A DNA stretch of 64,000 nucleotides from Gordionus sp. m RMFG-2023 (lineage: Eukaryota; Nematomorpha; Gordioida; Chordodea; Parachordodidae): positions 51,437,561 through 51,501,560 of the forward strand of contig NC_088775.1 of the NCBI RefSeq assembly GCF_954871325.1, given 5' to 3'. Position 1 is the stretch's first letter; every line of letters begins with the position of its first letter. The notes below the pieces were generated by a model, which was given only the letters and a program-made list of their open reading frames with translations, did no database searches and was not told the origin of the DNA. Positions 21,269 through 34,040 of this stretch are shown here, in pieces. The position numbers were made by a program, and so were the translations under genes.

Positions 21269-24200
21269 AATACATCCATTTTAGCTTCTGATGATATTCC
21301 CACTATTTTTAGAGAGTTGAACCTTATATTGACTCCTCTTCAGGTTCAATGCATTTATATTTTTTAAATTATTCTTTTGTTTTTATTTTAGATAACAAAC
21401 CCTGTCTTAACCTCATTTAATGATTGTACAGATGGTGATTTATCCGTCATTAATGAAAGAAAAAGATGGCAGGTCAATCAACAAAAGAATAGTTATAGGG
21501 ATTGTGAATCCCAGCAAAATATACTAACAACACATAATAAAGTAAGTGTATATATATATACTAAAAAAGCATAAATGTTCTTATATTTTTTTATTTTTTA
21601 GAATACATCCATTTTAGCTTCTGATGATATTCCCACTATTTCTAGGTAGTTGATCCTAATCTTGACTCCTCTGCAAGTTTAACGCATTCATTTTTTAAAA
21701 TTTTTTTATTTGTTTTTGTTTTAGATAACAAACCCTGCTTTATTTCCTCCTTATAATTGTTTAAATATTGATATATCTACCATTAATAATCAACAAATAC
21801 AAAATAAATGTTCAGAAAAACATGATAGTCTTGATAAGTCCCCAACTAGACAAATTTTATTTTTTTATGATAGCCTCCCAACTACTAGAGATATGCATAT
21901 ATTGACCCCTTTACAGGTTCAGTACAGTATTTTAATGTTCGTTTTATTTCAATAATAATGTTTTATATTTTTGCCTGATTTCCTTATTTTTTAGGCTAAC
22001 CCAACCTTGATCCCTCACATTGCTACGAAACATGATACTTCTATTAAAGATAAGCAAAGGAAAAAATGGCGACTCAACAAACGCCTTACCCGTTCTAGAA
22101 ATACAGGTATGCAGGATAATAAGGACTTACGCCTGATATTAACTCCCCTGCAGGTTTTTAATGTTTTATATATATATGTTTATTTTATATTCACCCAGAT
22201 ACCTTCAACTGATATTTCTATAACCACTACCACATTCCCTATGGCACCTCTACCATGCATATTTCGACATATATTTGATGACCACCACTCACCTATATTA
22301 TATATCGGAAACATGACAGAAATATGTGCCTTCTGCAATGCTAAAATGTGGAATGGAGAAAAATTATCAAAAAGCTCATGTAGAAATACTCAGTTTTCTA
22401 CATGTTGCTTGAATGGGAAGGTAATTTTATAAAACTTCCCAATTACCACCAAATTTATTACGTTTATTTACCGGGGATCATTGTTCATCATCCCAACTTT
22501 TAACAAACATAAGAGCTTATAATTCCGCACTGTCATTCACTTCATTAGGAGTTAATATAAATAATAATTTATCCAATTCGCGATCAGGTAATTATACCTT
22601 TCAAATTAATGGACAGGTTCATCATCGCATTGGTTCACTCCTACCAACATTAGGGGAAACACCTAAATTTGCCCAATTATATATACATGATAGTATAAAT
22701 GAGATAGAACAGACATAACCAGGTTCCGTTTTTAGATCGTTGTCTTTTAATGGAATTGCAGGATATTGTTCACACCTACAACCCCTTTGCTTCTCAATTT
22801 TTGAGAGTATCTTCTATGATCGCTAATGGCGTTCCTAACATATCCTTAAACTTAAAATCTACTCCAAGTTTTGACATACGTTATCGCAATAAACCTACCT
22901 CATCTGAAATAGCAGTATTATTACCTGGTGATGGCAGTGATCATATAGCCCATAGGAATATTACCTTAAAAACTATATCTGGTCCTTTAAGACGTATTAA
23001 CGAGCTCCATTCCTCATACGATCCCTTGCAATATGTTCTTCTATTTCCTAGAGGCGATATTGGATACCACCCATCCATTCATTATAGAAACTCTAATAAA
23101 TATGTTACCTGCAGAGAGTACTATGCCTATCGCTTTATGGTCAGGCAGGATGAAGAGAATGTTATTTTAAGATCCAAACGTCTTTTTCACAAATTTATCG
23201 TCGACAGTTATGCCAAACAGGAAACGCTTCGATTAAATTTTATACGTAATAATCAATCCAAATTACGCGCCGAACTCTATCAAGGAGTACATGATGCTAT
23301 TTTAGAGGGAGATACTAACGTTGACAATCTTGGCAGAAGAATAATTTTGCCTTCTTCTTTTACCGGTGGCCCAAGGCATATGCATCAGCTTTAACAGGAC
23401 GCAATGGCTATTGTATGCTGCTTTGGTAAGTCATCATTATTCATTACTTTCACCTGCAACCCTAAATAGGATGAAATAATGTGTGATTTATTTCCTCATC
23501 AGACCCCAAACGACCACCCAGATTTAGTTTGTCGCGTTTTTCGTCAAAAATTAAAATGTCTAAAAAAGGATTTGCTCTATTATCATGTTCTTGGCAGAGT
23601 AATCGCTTATATAGATGTCATAGAATTCCAGAAAAGAGGTTTGCCTCATTGTCATATGTGCCTTATACTAGATATATCTCATAGGCTACCAACGGCTGAT
23701 ACTTATGATGAGGTAGTTTGTGCTGAGATTCCTAACAAAATAACTGAGCCTAAGTTGTTACAAATTATTAGCAATTTTAATATACATGGGCCATGTGGTA
23801 TAACATTTCCTAATAGTCCCTGCATGATTGATGGAAAATGCTCAAAAAAAATATCCTAAATCATTTGTGGATACCTCTTCTATTGATAAGTATGGTTATC
23901 CTTTATATCGGCGACGAAATGATGGAGTTACCTTCCAAAAAAAATTAAACGGATTTATATTTAACAACCGTTGGATTATTCCTTATAATAAACATTTATC
24001 AAAAAAATATAATGCACATATAAATGTAGAAATTTGTTCTTCTGTCCAGTCCATAAAATACCTTTATAAGTATTGTTACAAAGGCCATGACAGAACTACT
24101 GCATCTCTTTCCATTAATAATGTCGATGAAACTACCCAGTTCATTGATGCTCGATATATATCCACCATAGAATCGCTATGGCGTACTCTGGATTTTGAAA

Positions 24201-26389
24201 TGCAGGATCATTCTCCTGCAGTCTATCGCTTAGAACTTCATCTACCTAATCAACATTTGATCCTTTTTCAATCAAATACTGATTTAAATAATATATTAAC
24301 TAAAAATCCTGGTACAAAATTAACCGAATGGTTTAAAATTAATGATCTTGACACAGAGGCCAGACAATATATTTATGCAGATTTTGTAAGATATTATGTG
24401 TGGAAACCTGTATCTAAACAGTGGATAAAACGACAAAGGGGTGATGATAAGGTTATTGGCGGTATACGCACAGTTTCTCCTAAAGAGGGTGAGGTTTTTT
24501 ATTTAAGACTATTACTTAATTATGTAGCTGGGCCAACATGCTTTGAAGATCTACGCTATTTTAATGGAATTGTCAGTAATACTTTTAAAGATGCATGTAT
24601 TCGACGTGGTCTATTATCAGATGATGCGGAATGGAACCATTGTTTAGAGGAAGGTCTTTCATTTAAGATGCCATATCAATTGCGCCAGTTATTTTCTGTT
24701 ATTTTATTACATTGTGAGCCGAGAGATCCTCTAGGTCTATGGAATACTTTTAAATTTTATCTTTGTGAAGATTTTTCCAAGGAAATATCATCAGAGCCGG
24801 ATAACCTTATCAACGAGAATCTCGCGCTATGCCACATCAATCAAATTTTGATTCAAAATGGTAAATCTCTTTAGGATTTTTTGGGAATGCCTATCCCTTT
24901 ATTATCCACTCAATTTCCATCTGCTAGAGCTAATATCAGGTGTCACATTATTCAGGAGGAAATTTCCTACGATACTGATGATATGTATAAAAAATATTTG
25001 GCTAACTACAATTTATTTAATCGGGATCAAAATATTATCTATACCAAAATCATGTCCTTACCCTCCACTCCATCCCATAATTTATTTTTTATAGATGGTC
25101 CTGGTGGTACTGGAAAATCATTTCTATTAAATACAATATTATTTAACTTGAAATCTCAAGGTAAAATTGCAATAGCTGTTGCATCTTCTGGCATTGCTTC
25201 AACTCTTCTTCATAATAGCCGTACTGTATATTCACGTTTCAACATCCCCTTAAGTATTCATGAAAGTTCCTCATGTAATATTCCTTACTAAAGCCAAATA
25301 GCTGAATTGATAAGACAATCGGTAATTATAATATTGGACGAAATATCAATGACTCATAAACATATATTCGAGGCCGTGGATAGGTCATTTCAGGATATAA
25401 TGAAATTAGATAAACCGTTTGGTGGTAAAATTATTATTTTTGGCGGAGATTTTAGACAGATTTTACCTGTTATTAAACGTGGTGGAAGATGCGACATTGT
25501 TAACTCAACCTTAAAACGATCCTATTTATGGTCGCATATAGTGCCATTAAGGTTAGGTATTAATATGAGACTTCTACAATTTCAGGAAGCAAATGATTAT
25601 CTTATTAATAATAAATACTCAAAATTTCTTTTAAGAGTTGGTGAAGGCTATGAAACATTTGATGGCTCTAGGGATATAATAAAAATTCCTCAAGATTGTT
25701 GTATAGCTTCCAATGATATCGAGGATCTTATTGCTTTTGTTTATGATATAGACAAAGACAATACGTCCTTTAACCGAACATCATTTGCTCAAAATGCAAT
25801 CCTGACCCCTAAAAACGTAGATGTCGATTCTATAAATATTAAATTGATTAACAAAATTCCGGGGGATTTAATTACATACATAAGTGCTGATGAAACGATA
25901 ACCGAGGATGAAGCGACGTTATATCCCACTGAATTTTTAAACTCTTTAATTATATCAGGATTACCACTCACAAACTTTTACCCAAAGTCGGGGTACCTAT
26001 AATATTAATGCGTAACTTAAATTCTGCTTCTGGTTTGAATAATTGGACTAAATTGATTATAACCTCTTTGCTACCAAATATAATTGACAATTTTCTCAAT
26101 ACTAAAGTTCTCATTCCTAGAATAAGTTTAATTCCTACAGACTGGCTTGCCATTTTCCTTTAAGCGCCGCCATTTTCCCGTAAGACCTGCCTTTGTCATG
26201 ACAATTAATAAAGCGCAGGGACAAACGTTGAACAAAGTTGGCATCTATTTATCTCATCCTGTTTTTTCACATGGACAGCTATATGTGGCTATGTCTCGAG
26301 TTTGTTCTCCTCATAAATTAAAGAATATAACCAATGTTAAAACAAAAACTACAACCAATGTGGTATATCATGAGGTTATATCCGATTAA
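21269..26389 (+). pseudogene. Helitron Rep/helicase gene, broken, with modular 5' exons
   Basis: Rolling-circle transposase. Five phase-0 5' exons (21269-21343, 21392-21541, 21602-21676, 21725-21916, 21995-22153) mostly end in the codons L-T-P-L-Q; the basic ones carry KRKRWQVNQ or QRKKWRLNK. Next come a zinc finger (CAFCNAKMW, then C and CC) and the Rep domain, FITFTCNPK, then GLPHCHMCLIL (HUH) and YLYKYCYKGHD (Tyr motif). The helicase shows [34 protein letters not shown] and LYVAMSRV. Breaks seen: an in-frame stop in the exon at 21602, stops near 23392, 23467, 24872 and 25289, and frameshifts near 22430, 22725, 23850 (a run of A), 25980 and 26150. All core motifs survive, so the copy is fairly young but inactive. 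Confidence 0.88.
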
Positions 26390-26740
26390 TCCCGGTTTAT
26401 ACGAATAAGAATGAATATTACTTAGTATGATATTATTTTATAATTTAAACAATTTTATATTATTTAAGCATCCTTTTGTCGGGCCGCTCAATATGCCCTT
26501 TTATCTCTGATGAATATTTTGTCTAATTGAAAATTATAACAAAGTACATTTTTAAAATTTAACTAAATTAATATAACAATTTTTAAGGATCCTACTTTTT
26601 TAAAAGCTTACCATTTTGTAGGATCCCCCATTGCTCTATTATCCCTGCTGATTATTTTGTATAACGCACAAAAAATATACATAGTACATTATTTTTATTA
26701 TAAATAATATTATATATGATTTTATATCTTTTCCAAAAAA
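26390..26740 (+). other. Helitron 3' region with conserved hairpins
   Basis: Downstream of the helicase stop lie two inverted repeats, GGGC/GCCC around cgctcaatat (about 26479-26496) and GGATCCTAC/GTAGGATCC around ~22 bp (26588-26629). The same stretch recurs inverted at 49370-49720. Helitrons usually end just after a short hairpin, so the true 3' end is probably here, but I could not fix the last base. Confidence 0.5.
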
Positions 26741-27450
26741 TCTTCATTTTATTTCAATAATAATGTTTATTTATATTTTTGCCTGATTTCTTTATTTGTC
26801 TAGGCTAACCCAACCTTAATCCCTCACATTGCTACAAAACATGATGATTCTATTATTAAAGATACGCAAAGAAAATAATGACGATTAAACAAACGCCTTA
26901 CCCGTTCTAGAGTTACTGGTAGACAAAATAATAAAGAACTACGCTTGAAATGAACTCATCTGGAGGTTTTTTTTTATCTTATGTTTTATATCTATGTTTA
27001 TTTTACTTTTACCCAGTTCTCCAAATGATATTTCTATCACCACTACCACAATCCCTATGCCACCTCTACCTATTTTTTAACAAATATAAACATTTTTATT
27101 TACTAAATTTTATTATCTCATTCTTTTCTTTCTATCTCTATTATCTATTAACCACTATTTCTCAAAACCTTATCACCTTTAATTTATATAATATAATATA
27201 ATAATTTATACCTTCCTTTTTCCCCCCTTTTTCTTTACCCTCTAGAGTTACTGGTGGCCAATATAATAAGGAACTGTGAACTCCTCTGGAGGTTTATTTT
27301 GTTTTTTATCTAATGTTTTATATCTATATGTTTATTTTATACACCCAGTTGCCTCCAAATGATATTTCTATCACCACTACCATAATCCTTATGCCACCTC
27401 TGCCTAATTTTTAACAAATATAAGCATTTAATTCCACTATCATTCACCTC
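26741..27450 (+). mobile_element. Second Helitron head, decayed and internally duplicated
   Basis: Matches 21940-22250 (acceptor, ANPTLIPHI exon, TTTTxPMPPLP exon) but with stops and a small internal duplication: the cgttctagagttactgg and ccaaatgatatttctatcac blocks occur at 26900-27060 and 27240-27390. It follows the first Helitron head to tail. The inverted fragment at 49140-49805 has the same tail-to-head junction, so the tandem arrangement was itself copied. Confidence 0.7.
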
Positions 27451-28424
27451 ACTAGGAGCAGAGTAGGGCAGGTCTTCCGGAAAAAGAATCTAGATACAGA
27501 TACAGATTCTTTATAAAAAAATGAATCTTAGATACAGATACTAGTATCTTGTTCAAAATAATTAAATTAGAGTATCTTAAATACAAGATACTTTTTAATT
27601 ATCATTACCAATTAAATTAGAATAGTTTATAAAATACAATTTTTATTATTTATATGTGAAGAAAATAGTATTAATTACACATATAATAATGAAAATTTGC
27701 AATAATTAATAAAATATTTGTTGATGAATTAATTATAAAAACTAGGGATTTTAATATTAATTTTTGTCCATTAATTTAAACAGGGAAGGGAGAGTAGTAT
27801 ATTTAATGGGAGCGGAAAATGTGCAAATAAGAAAAAAAATTAAATCAAATGATTTATTAGAATTTGCAGGTTATTTTTTGTGTTGTTTTAAATATAGCTT
27901 ATATTCGGAGTATATGGCTAAATGGAATCTCTAAAAAAATTTATACTAGTTTTATTTTATTCATTATATTTAATAAGTATTAATCATTACTTGTTTGTGA
28001 TATTTATGTATTTTTTAAATTAGTTTTATTTTCTAGTATGACTTATTAAATCTTGCATTTGTAATATCATATATATATAAATATCATTTAAATCTCTTTT
28101 CAAATTTTTTTAATATATTTCTTGCAAAATCATTAATTATATATAAAAAATATGAAAATAATGTACAACATTATATAATTTAATTATTAAATATATAACA
28201 ATTTTCTTTAATGCATTTTAAATTGATTAAATTTTGTAGATAAATACTGTAATATAATTTTACTTATATCATAAATAAATAAAAGTAACTAATAAAGTTA
28301 AATTTTACCTTATTATAATTATTTTATTAAGAGCCTTTTAAAATTATCTAATATTATATATCAATTGTAGCTTAAATATTTCCTCTAATAAGAACTTGCT
28401 AAAATAATTAAATAAAAAATATAT

Positions 28425-29174
28425 TAGGGATGTGCCGATATTTTTTATCAAACCGATATTTCACCCATTTTAAAATATCAATTATCGGTCAATATTATAA
28501 AATTTGATCCAACATAAAAATGGCTTCTTTAACAAAAATAAAATGTTATAAAATTTAAAAAAATAGTTATATCTAAAATCATTTATTTTTATAAATAAAA
28601 TCGAAATCCAATTTTATGTATATTTTTTTTAATAATAATATTTAATTAATAAACATTCTACCATATTGTTATTTTTTGCGCATTCTGTTTATGAAAGTGT
28701 GCGATAATCTCTTCAGAATCTGTTTTTAGTGAAGCTGGTGATATTGACAGTTACTATCGCCGTAAGCTGACCTCTGATAAATTGGAAATATTGGTATTAG
28801 TAAAAAGAAATTTTCGCTATATTAATGTTAAATATTATTTTAAATATTTATTTCCAATTTCATAATATAATTGTTTATTAATTTATATGTATATAGATTA
28901 ATGTTATTACTTGTTATATAAAAGTGATTTAACAATAAAAATATTTTATATACTTTTAGAATTGCAATTGAATTGAATATAAACTATAACTGATCATTAT
29001 AATATATTTAAATGACATTATGGTATAGTTAAATTATAGATGTTATACTAATAAAAATTAAAACCATTGATATCTTTACAGAATACAAAATTAGATATGG
29101 TATCGGATCGGTACGGCCGATATCAACTGAATATCGGATCTCGACCTCCAAAAAGTGGTATCGGTACACCTCTA
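28425..29174 (+). mobile_element. Nested hAT deletion derivative
   Basis: Ends are TAGGGATGTGCCGATA and, reversed, TAGAGGTGTACCGATA, a typical hAT pair with ATCGG-rich subterminal repeats. Flanking octamers are aaatatat and aaaattat (6 of 8 identical), consistent with an aged target duplication. It keeps a piece of its transposase. Confidence 0.8.
28701..28850 (+). pseudogene. hAT dimerisation domain remnant
   Basis: An open stretch encodes SSESVFSEAGDIDSYYRRKL and then TSDKLEILVLVKRN. This is the C-terminal dimerisation domain of hAT transposases (usual form: SxxxERxFSxAGxxxxxxRxxLxxxxxExLxxLxxN). No catalytic core is present, so this is the end of an internally deleted transposase gene, in the orientation of the nested element. 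Confidence 0.8.
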
Positions 29175-29929
29175 AAAATTATATATCCAAAATGATTTTA
29201 ATTTAATAATCAACCATCTTCTATAAAAAAATTTAATAACAATTATCTAAGAGGGACTTAAGTATAGGTATTATTATGTTAATAATTATAAAATAAAAAT
29301 GTATAATATACTTTAATATGTTTAACAAAGTTTGTAGAGGAGTTTGTTCAACCTTTAATAACTTTTTTACTTGTGCAATTTTGACATTCGGCTTGTACCT
29401 TGTCCTTTTTCACATGAATTAATTTATAAAATTTTCCATCTAGAATTTAAAGATTTGTGATTTAGGAGAACCTATCTCCATAATTTCATCTTCACTACTA
29501 TAAATGTTAAACATTCTACAGATTAAAAAATATTTCATATAAAATATAACCTTTACTTATTTAGTTTTGGTGTTGTTATTTTTAATCTTTCTATCTTTGT
29601 GATCTGTAAAATTTCCAACTAATTTTGGTTATCAATATATTTAAAATATAGCAGGAAAAAATAAAGAAAATAATACAAGATTTCACAAAGAAAATAAAGT
29701 TAGATTGTGTGATATGTAAATGTTTTAAATATGAATATTAAAAAGAATCTGTATCTGTATCTTTTTAAAGAAAATGAAAAAGATACAAGATTCTTTTCAA
29801 AATAAAGGATCTTAGATACAGATACTAGTATCTTATTAAAAATGTCAATAAGATACTGAGTATAAGATACAAAAGGATCTTGTATCTTAGATACAAGTAT
29901 TCGCGGTACTGCCCAACTCTGACTAGGAG

Positions 29930-30200
29930 TTAATATAAATAATCTTTATTCGATTGCCTGATGAACTTTCATGAATATTTAGAGGGATGTTCAAACTAGA
30001 AGGTGTAGTGCGGTCAATTTCATTGGCATTATTAATGGGGAAATATGCTGTAGTTTTGTCATGGTCTTTATAACAATACTTACGACCGTTTTATGGTTGA
30101 GTTGACAATGTCGTTCATGATTCTATTTTAGAGGGGGATACCAAGACTGACACTTTGGCAGAAATATTAAGGGTCTTAACTTATTAAGTATACGTATCAA
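29930..30200 (+). mobile_element. Helitron Rep fragment
   Basis: Continuation of the second Helitron after the hAT. Matches to 22550-22600 and 23270-23330 (ccgttttatggttgagtt, catgattctattttagaggg, gatacca). Related copies lie at 46606-46980. Decayed. Confidence 0.65.
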
Positions 30201-31000
30201 TTAGGATTTGGTGTTAAGGAAGAAGGCAAAATAGCTTCTCATGCCATTTGTTTATATAGCCGAATTGACGTGGAACCATAAAAATTACTTTTTAATATGT
30301 TCAGAAATTTAAAGAGAATATATAATTGTATTATCACCAGAGGTCTATGACAGCATTTTTAGGCCTAAGAATTTAATTAATATCCCAAGTTTTGCTTAGC
30401 CTAATTTCAATTTTTTACTAAAGTTGTCTCATTTTTAATAAAGAAAAGAAGCCTTAAGTCTGTCACCTTACCAGGGTTGCCAGAGCATAATTAATTACCT
30501 TCTTTTATATATATATATATTTGCTCTGATATTTCATAGAAGTGATAATTTATAAAGTATAGTGTTTTTAATTTAACCACTCTACAATATTATAAATAGT
30601 GTTTATTATGGTGTACAGCAACATATATTTTGGTATAAGCCTTGATTTAAAAAAAAGCAAAATGCATGATAAAATAATGCATAAAAATTATTTGTTAAAA
30701 ATTATACTTTTGAAAAATGAAAGATAAATTGGCTAATATTACTAATATCTCAACATCATCTGATATTAATATGGCATCTCTGAATTTTGATTAATTAGAT
30801 TTTAAAAGGTAAAAAGATATTTTTTATATAAATTTTAAATATAAGAACTTTTACCTTGGTATTTGTGATCTTATCAAAAATAAAATAATTGAAATTTAAC
30901 TTTGAAGCCTCTCCTTTATTCAGCCCAGATGTCATAGACTCTAATAATGAAAGTTAACACATCAAAAATAAAATAATTGAAGAATATAGTGTTTACTTGG
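30201..31000. other. No gene recognised
   Basis: AT-rich. A short plus-strand open piece near 30718 reads MKDKLANITNISTSSDIN but has no family match. The last bases, gtgtttacttgg (30989-31000), resemble cgtgtttaatttgg just right of 37093 and may be the target copy of the large inverted repeat. Confidence 0.4.
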
Positions 31001-34000
31001 GTATGACTAAATACTGTCTTGCTAAACTGTCTTGCTAAAAAGCAATTAATCATAATCAATCATAATTTGATGATATAATATCTTTAAAAAAAATTTTTCA
31101 AAAATTTTTTTTTATTTTATATAAATCAATTTTTAATTAATTAAAAAATTGATATTAAATATCAAATAATTTAAAATTCTATTTTTACTTAATATTATTG
31201 GAAAAAAAATATATTTACTAGCTTATTACAACTTAAATTTTATTTTTCAATTACAAAATTTAACAAATTTATATCCATAAAAGGGCGTTAAATACATAAA
31301 TATGAAAATATATTCTTAGGAAACCAGAATAAATATTGGATAGCGCTTTTCTTGTATTTGGGTGTAAATACATATGAAAAACCTAAAAAAAATTTAAAAA
31401 ATAGAGGTTTCTTTGAGATTTAATTAATGAGTAGGTTTAGAATCGAAAAATGGTAGAAAGTTTGTAAGGAACATATTGCTGGTGTTATTGATCAAAATCT
31501 CTTCATTTTTGGTTTATACGTGTATATTTAAGTGTTAAACATTATCCTAAAAAATATTTTGAAAATATTATGATTTGGCCGAATGCCGAGCTTAAAACCG
31601 ACCACTTACTAAATATTCGATCTACCTAATTTGGTAGTAATATTATTTGGAAAATGTTCATTTTTGGTTTAGATATCTATATATACGTGTAAATCATTAT
31701 CCCAAAAAATATTTTAAAAATATCGTCATTTGACAGAAAACCGATTTGAAACCGGCGCAATGACTAAATACTGTCTTGCTGGCGTTATATTTTTGGTTTA
31801 TACGTGTACAATAACGTGTTAAGCATTATCCAAATTAATATTTTGAAAATATTATGTTTTAACCGAATGGCGAGCTCAAAACCGACCACTTACTAAATAT
31901 TCGATCTACCAAATTTGGTAGTAATATTATTTAGAAATTGTTCTTTTTCGGTTTAAATATCTATATATACGTGTAAATCATTATCCCAAAAAATATTTTA
32001 AAAATATCGTGATTTGACCGATAACCGATTTGAAACCGAAATACTGCCTTGCTGGCGTTATACATAGAAAATTCTTTATTTTTGGTTTATACGTGAACAA
32101 TAACGTGTTAAGCATTATCCTAATTAATTTTTTGAAAATATTATGATTTGACCGAAGGGCGAGCTCAAAACCGATCACTTACTAAATATTCGATCTACCA
32201 AATTTGGTAGTAATATTATTTGGAAAATGTTCATTTTTGGTTTATATGTGAACAATAACGTGGTAAGAATTATTCTAATTAATTTTTTGAAAATATTATG
32301 ATTTGACCGAATGGCGAGCTCAAAACCGACCACTTACTAAATATTCGATCTACAAAATTTGGTAGTAATATTATTTGGAAAATGTTCATTTTTGGTTTAA
32401 TAATCTATATATACGTGTAAATCATTATTCCTATAAATATTTTAAAAATATCGTGATTTAACAGAAAACCGATTTGAAACCGGCCCAATGACTAAATACT
32501 GTCTTGCTGGCGTTATACATGGAAAATTCTTTATTTTTGGTTTATATGTGAACAAAAACGTGGTAAGCATTATCCTAATTAATTTTTTGAAAATATTAAG
32601 ATTTGACAGAATGGCGAGCTCAAAACCGACCACTTACTAAATATTCGATCTACCAAATTTGGTAGTAATATTATTTGGAAAATGTTCATTTTTGGTTTAA
32701 ATATCTATCTAAACGTGTAAATCATTATCCCAAAAAATATTCTAAAAATATCGTGATTTGACCGATAACCGACTTGAAACCGAAATACTACCTTGCTGGC
32801 GTTATACATGGAAAATTCTTCATTTTTGTTTTATACGTGAACAATAACGTGTTAAGCATTATCCTAATTAATTTTTTGAAAATATTATGATTTGGCCGAA
32901 TGCCGAGCTTAAAACCGACCACTTACTAAATATTCAATGTACCTAATTTGGTAGTAATATTATTTGGAAAATATTCATTTTTGGTTTAGATATCTATATA
33001 TACGTGTAAATCATTATCCCTAAAAATATTTTAAAAATATCATCATTTGACAGAAAACCGATTTGAAACCGGCCCAATGACTAAATATTGTCTTGCTGGC
33101 GTTATATTTTTGGTTTATACGTGTACAATAACGTGTTAAGCATTATCCAAATTAATATTTTGAAAATATTATGATTTAACCGAATGGCGAGCTCAAAACC
33201 GACCACTTACTAAATATTCGATCTACCATTTGGTAGTAATATTATTTAGAAATTGTTCTTTTTCGGTTTAAATATCTATATATACGTGTAAATCATTATC
33301 CCAAAAAATATTTTAAAAATATCGTGATTTGACCGATAACCGATTTGAAACCGAAATACTGCCTTGCTGGCGTTATACATAGAGGTTTATACGTAAACAA
33401 TAACGTGTTAAGCATTATCATAATTAATTTTTTTAAAATATTATGATTTAACCGAATGGCGAGCTCAAAACCGACCACTTACTAAATATTCGATCTATCA
33501 AATTTGGTAGTAATATTATTTGGAAAATGTTCATTTTTGGTTAATTTATCTGTAAATACATGCAAATCATTATCCCAAAAAAGATTTTAAGATTTGACCG
33601 ATAACCGATTTGAAACCGATATACTGCCTTGCTGGCGTTATAGGTGGAAAATTCTTCATTTTTGGTTTATACGTGAACAATAACGTGTTAAGCATTATCC
33701 TAATTGATTTTTTGAAAATATTATGATTTAACCGAATGGCGAGCTCAAAACCGACCACTTCTAAATATTCGATCTATCAAATTTGGTAATTATTTGGAAA
33801 ATGTTCATTTTTGGTTAATTTATCTGTAAATACGTGCAAATCATCATCCCAAAAAAGATTTTAAAAATATCGTGATTTGACCGATAACCGATTTGAAACC
33901 GAAATACTGCCTTGCTGGCGATCTACATGGAAAATTTTTCATTTTTGGTTCCATAGTGAATAATAAGGTGTTAAGCATTATCCTAAATAAAATTTTGAAA

Positions 34001-34040
34001 ATGTTAAGATTTGACCGAATGGCGAACACAAAACCGAATT
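31001..34040. repeat. Left arm of the giant inverted repeat (dimeric satellite)
   Basis: About eight ~330-350 bp units, each made of two related halves. One half has cttactaaatattcgatcta and ccaaatttggtagtaatatt. The other has ccaatgactaaatactgtct and tgctggcgttatacat. Units end in ccgaatggcgagctcaaaacc or gataaccgatttgaaacc. The outermost 31001-31440 block pairs with 36650-37093 on the other side. Repeated ~60-codon ORFs are products of the repetition and are not called. Confidence 0.85.

Larger units (their letters stand above)
27459..29921. mobile_element. hAT-type non-autonomous element in a Helitron
   Basis: Flanked by perfect 8-bp actaggag copies (27451-27458, 29922-29929). The empty site is present in the intact Helitron at ~22545 as cattaggagttaatataa. 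Ends are CAGAGTAGGGCAG and, reversed, CAGAGTTGGGCAG. Both subterminal regions carry repeated GATAC/GTATC words around palindromes such as gatactagtatc. No transposase of its own was found; the interior is AT-rich and holds a second hAT at 28425-29174. Confidence 0.88.

Noticed and set aside
26950-27201. 83-codon hydrophobic ORF resembling a membrane protein
   Set aside because: It reads through duplicated Helitron intron and exon scraps and poly-pyrimidine DNA; the Phe/Leu/Tyr content follows from T-rich sequence.
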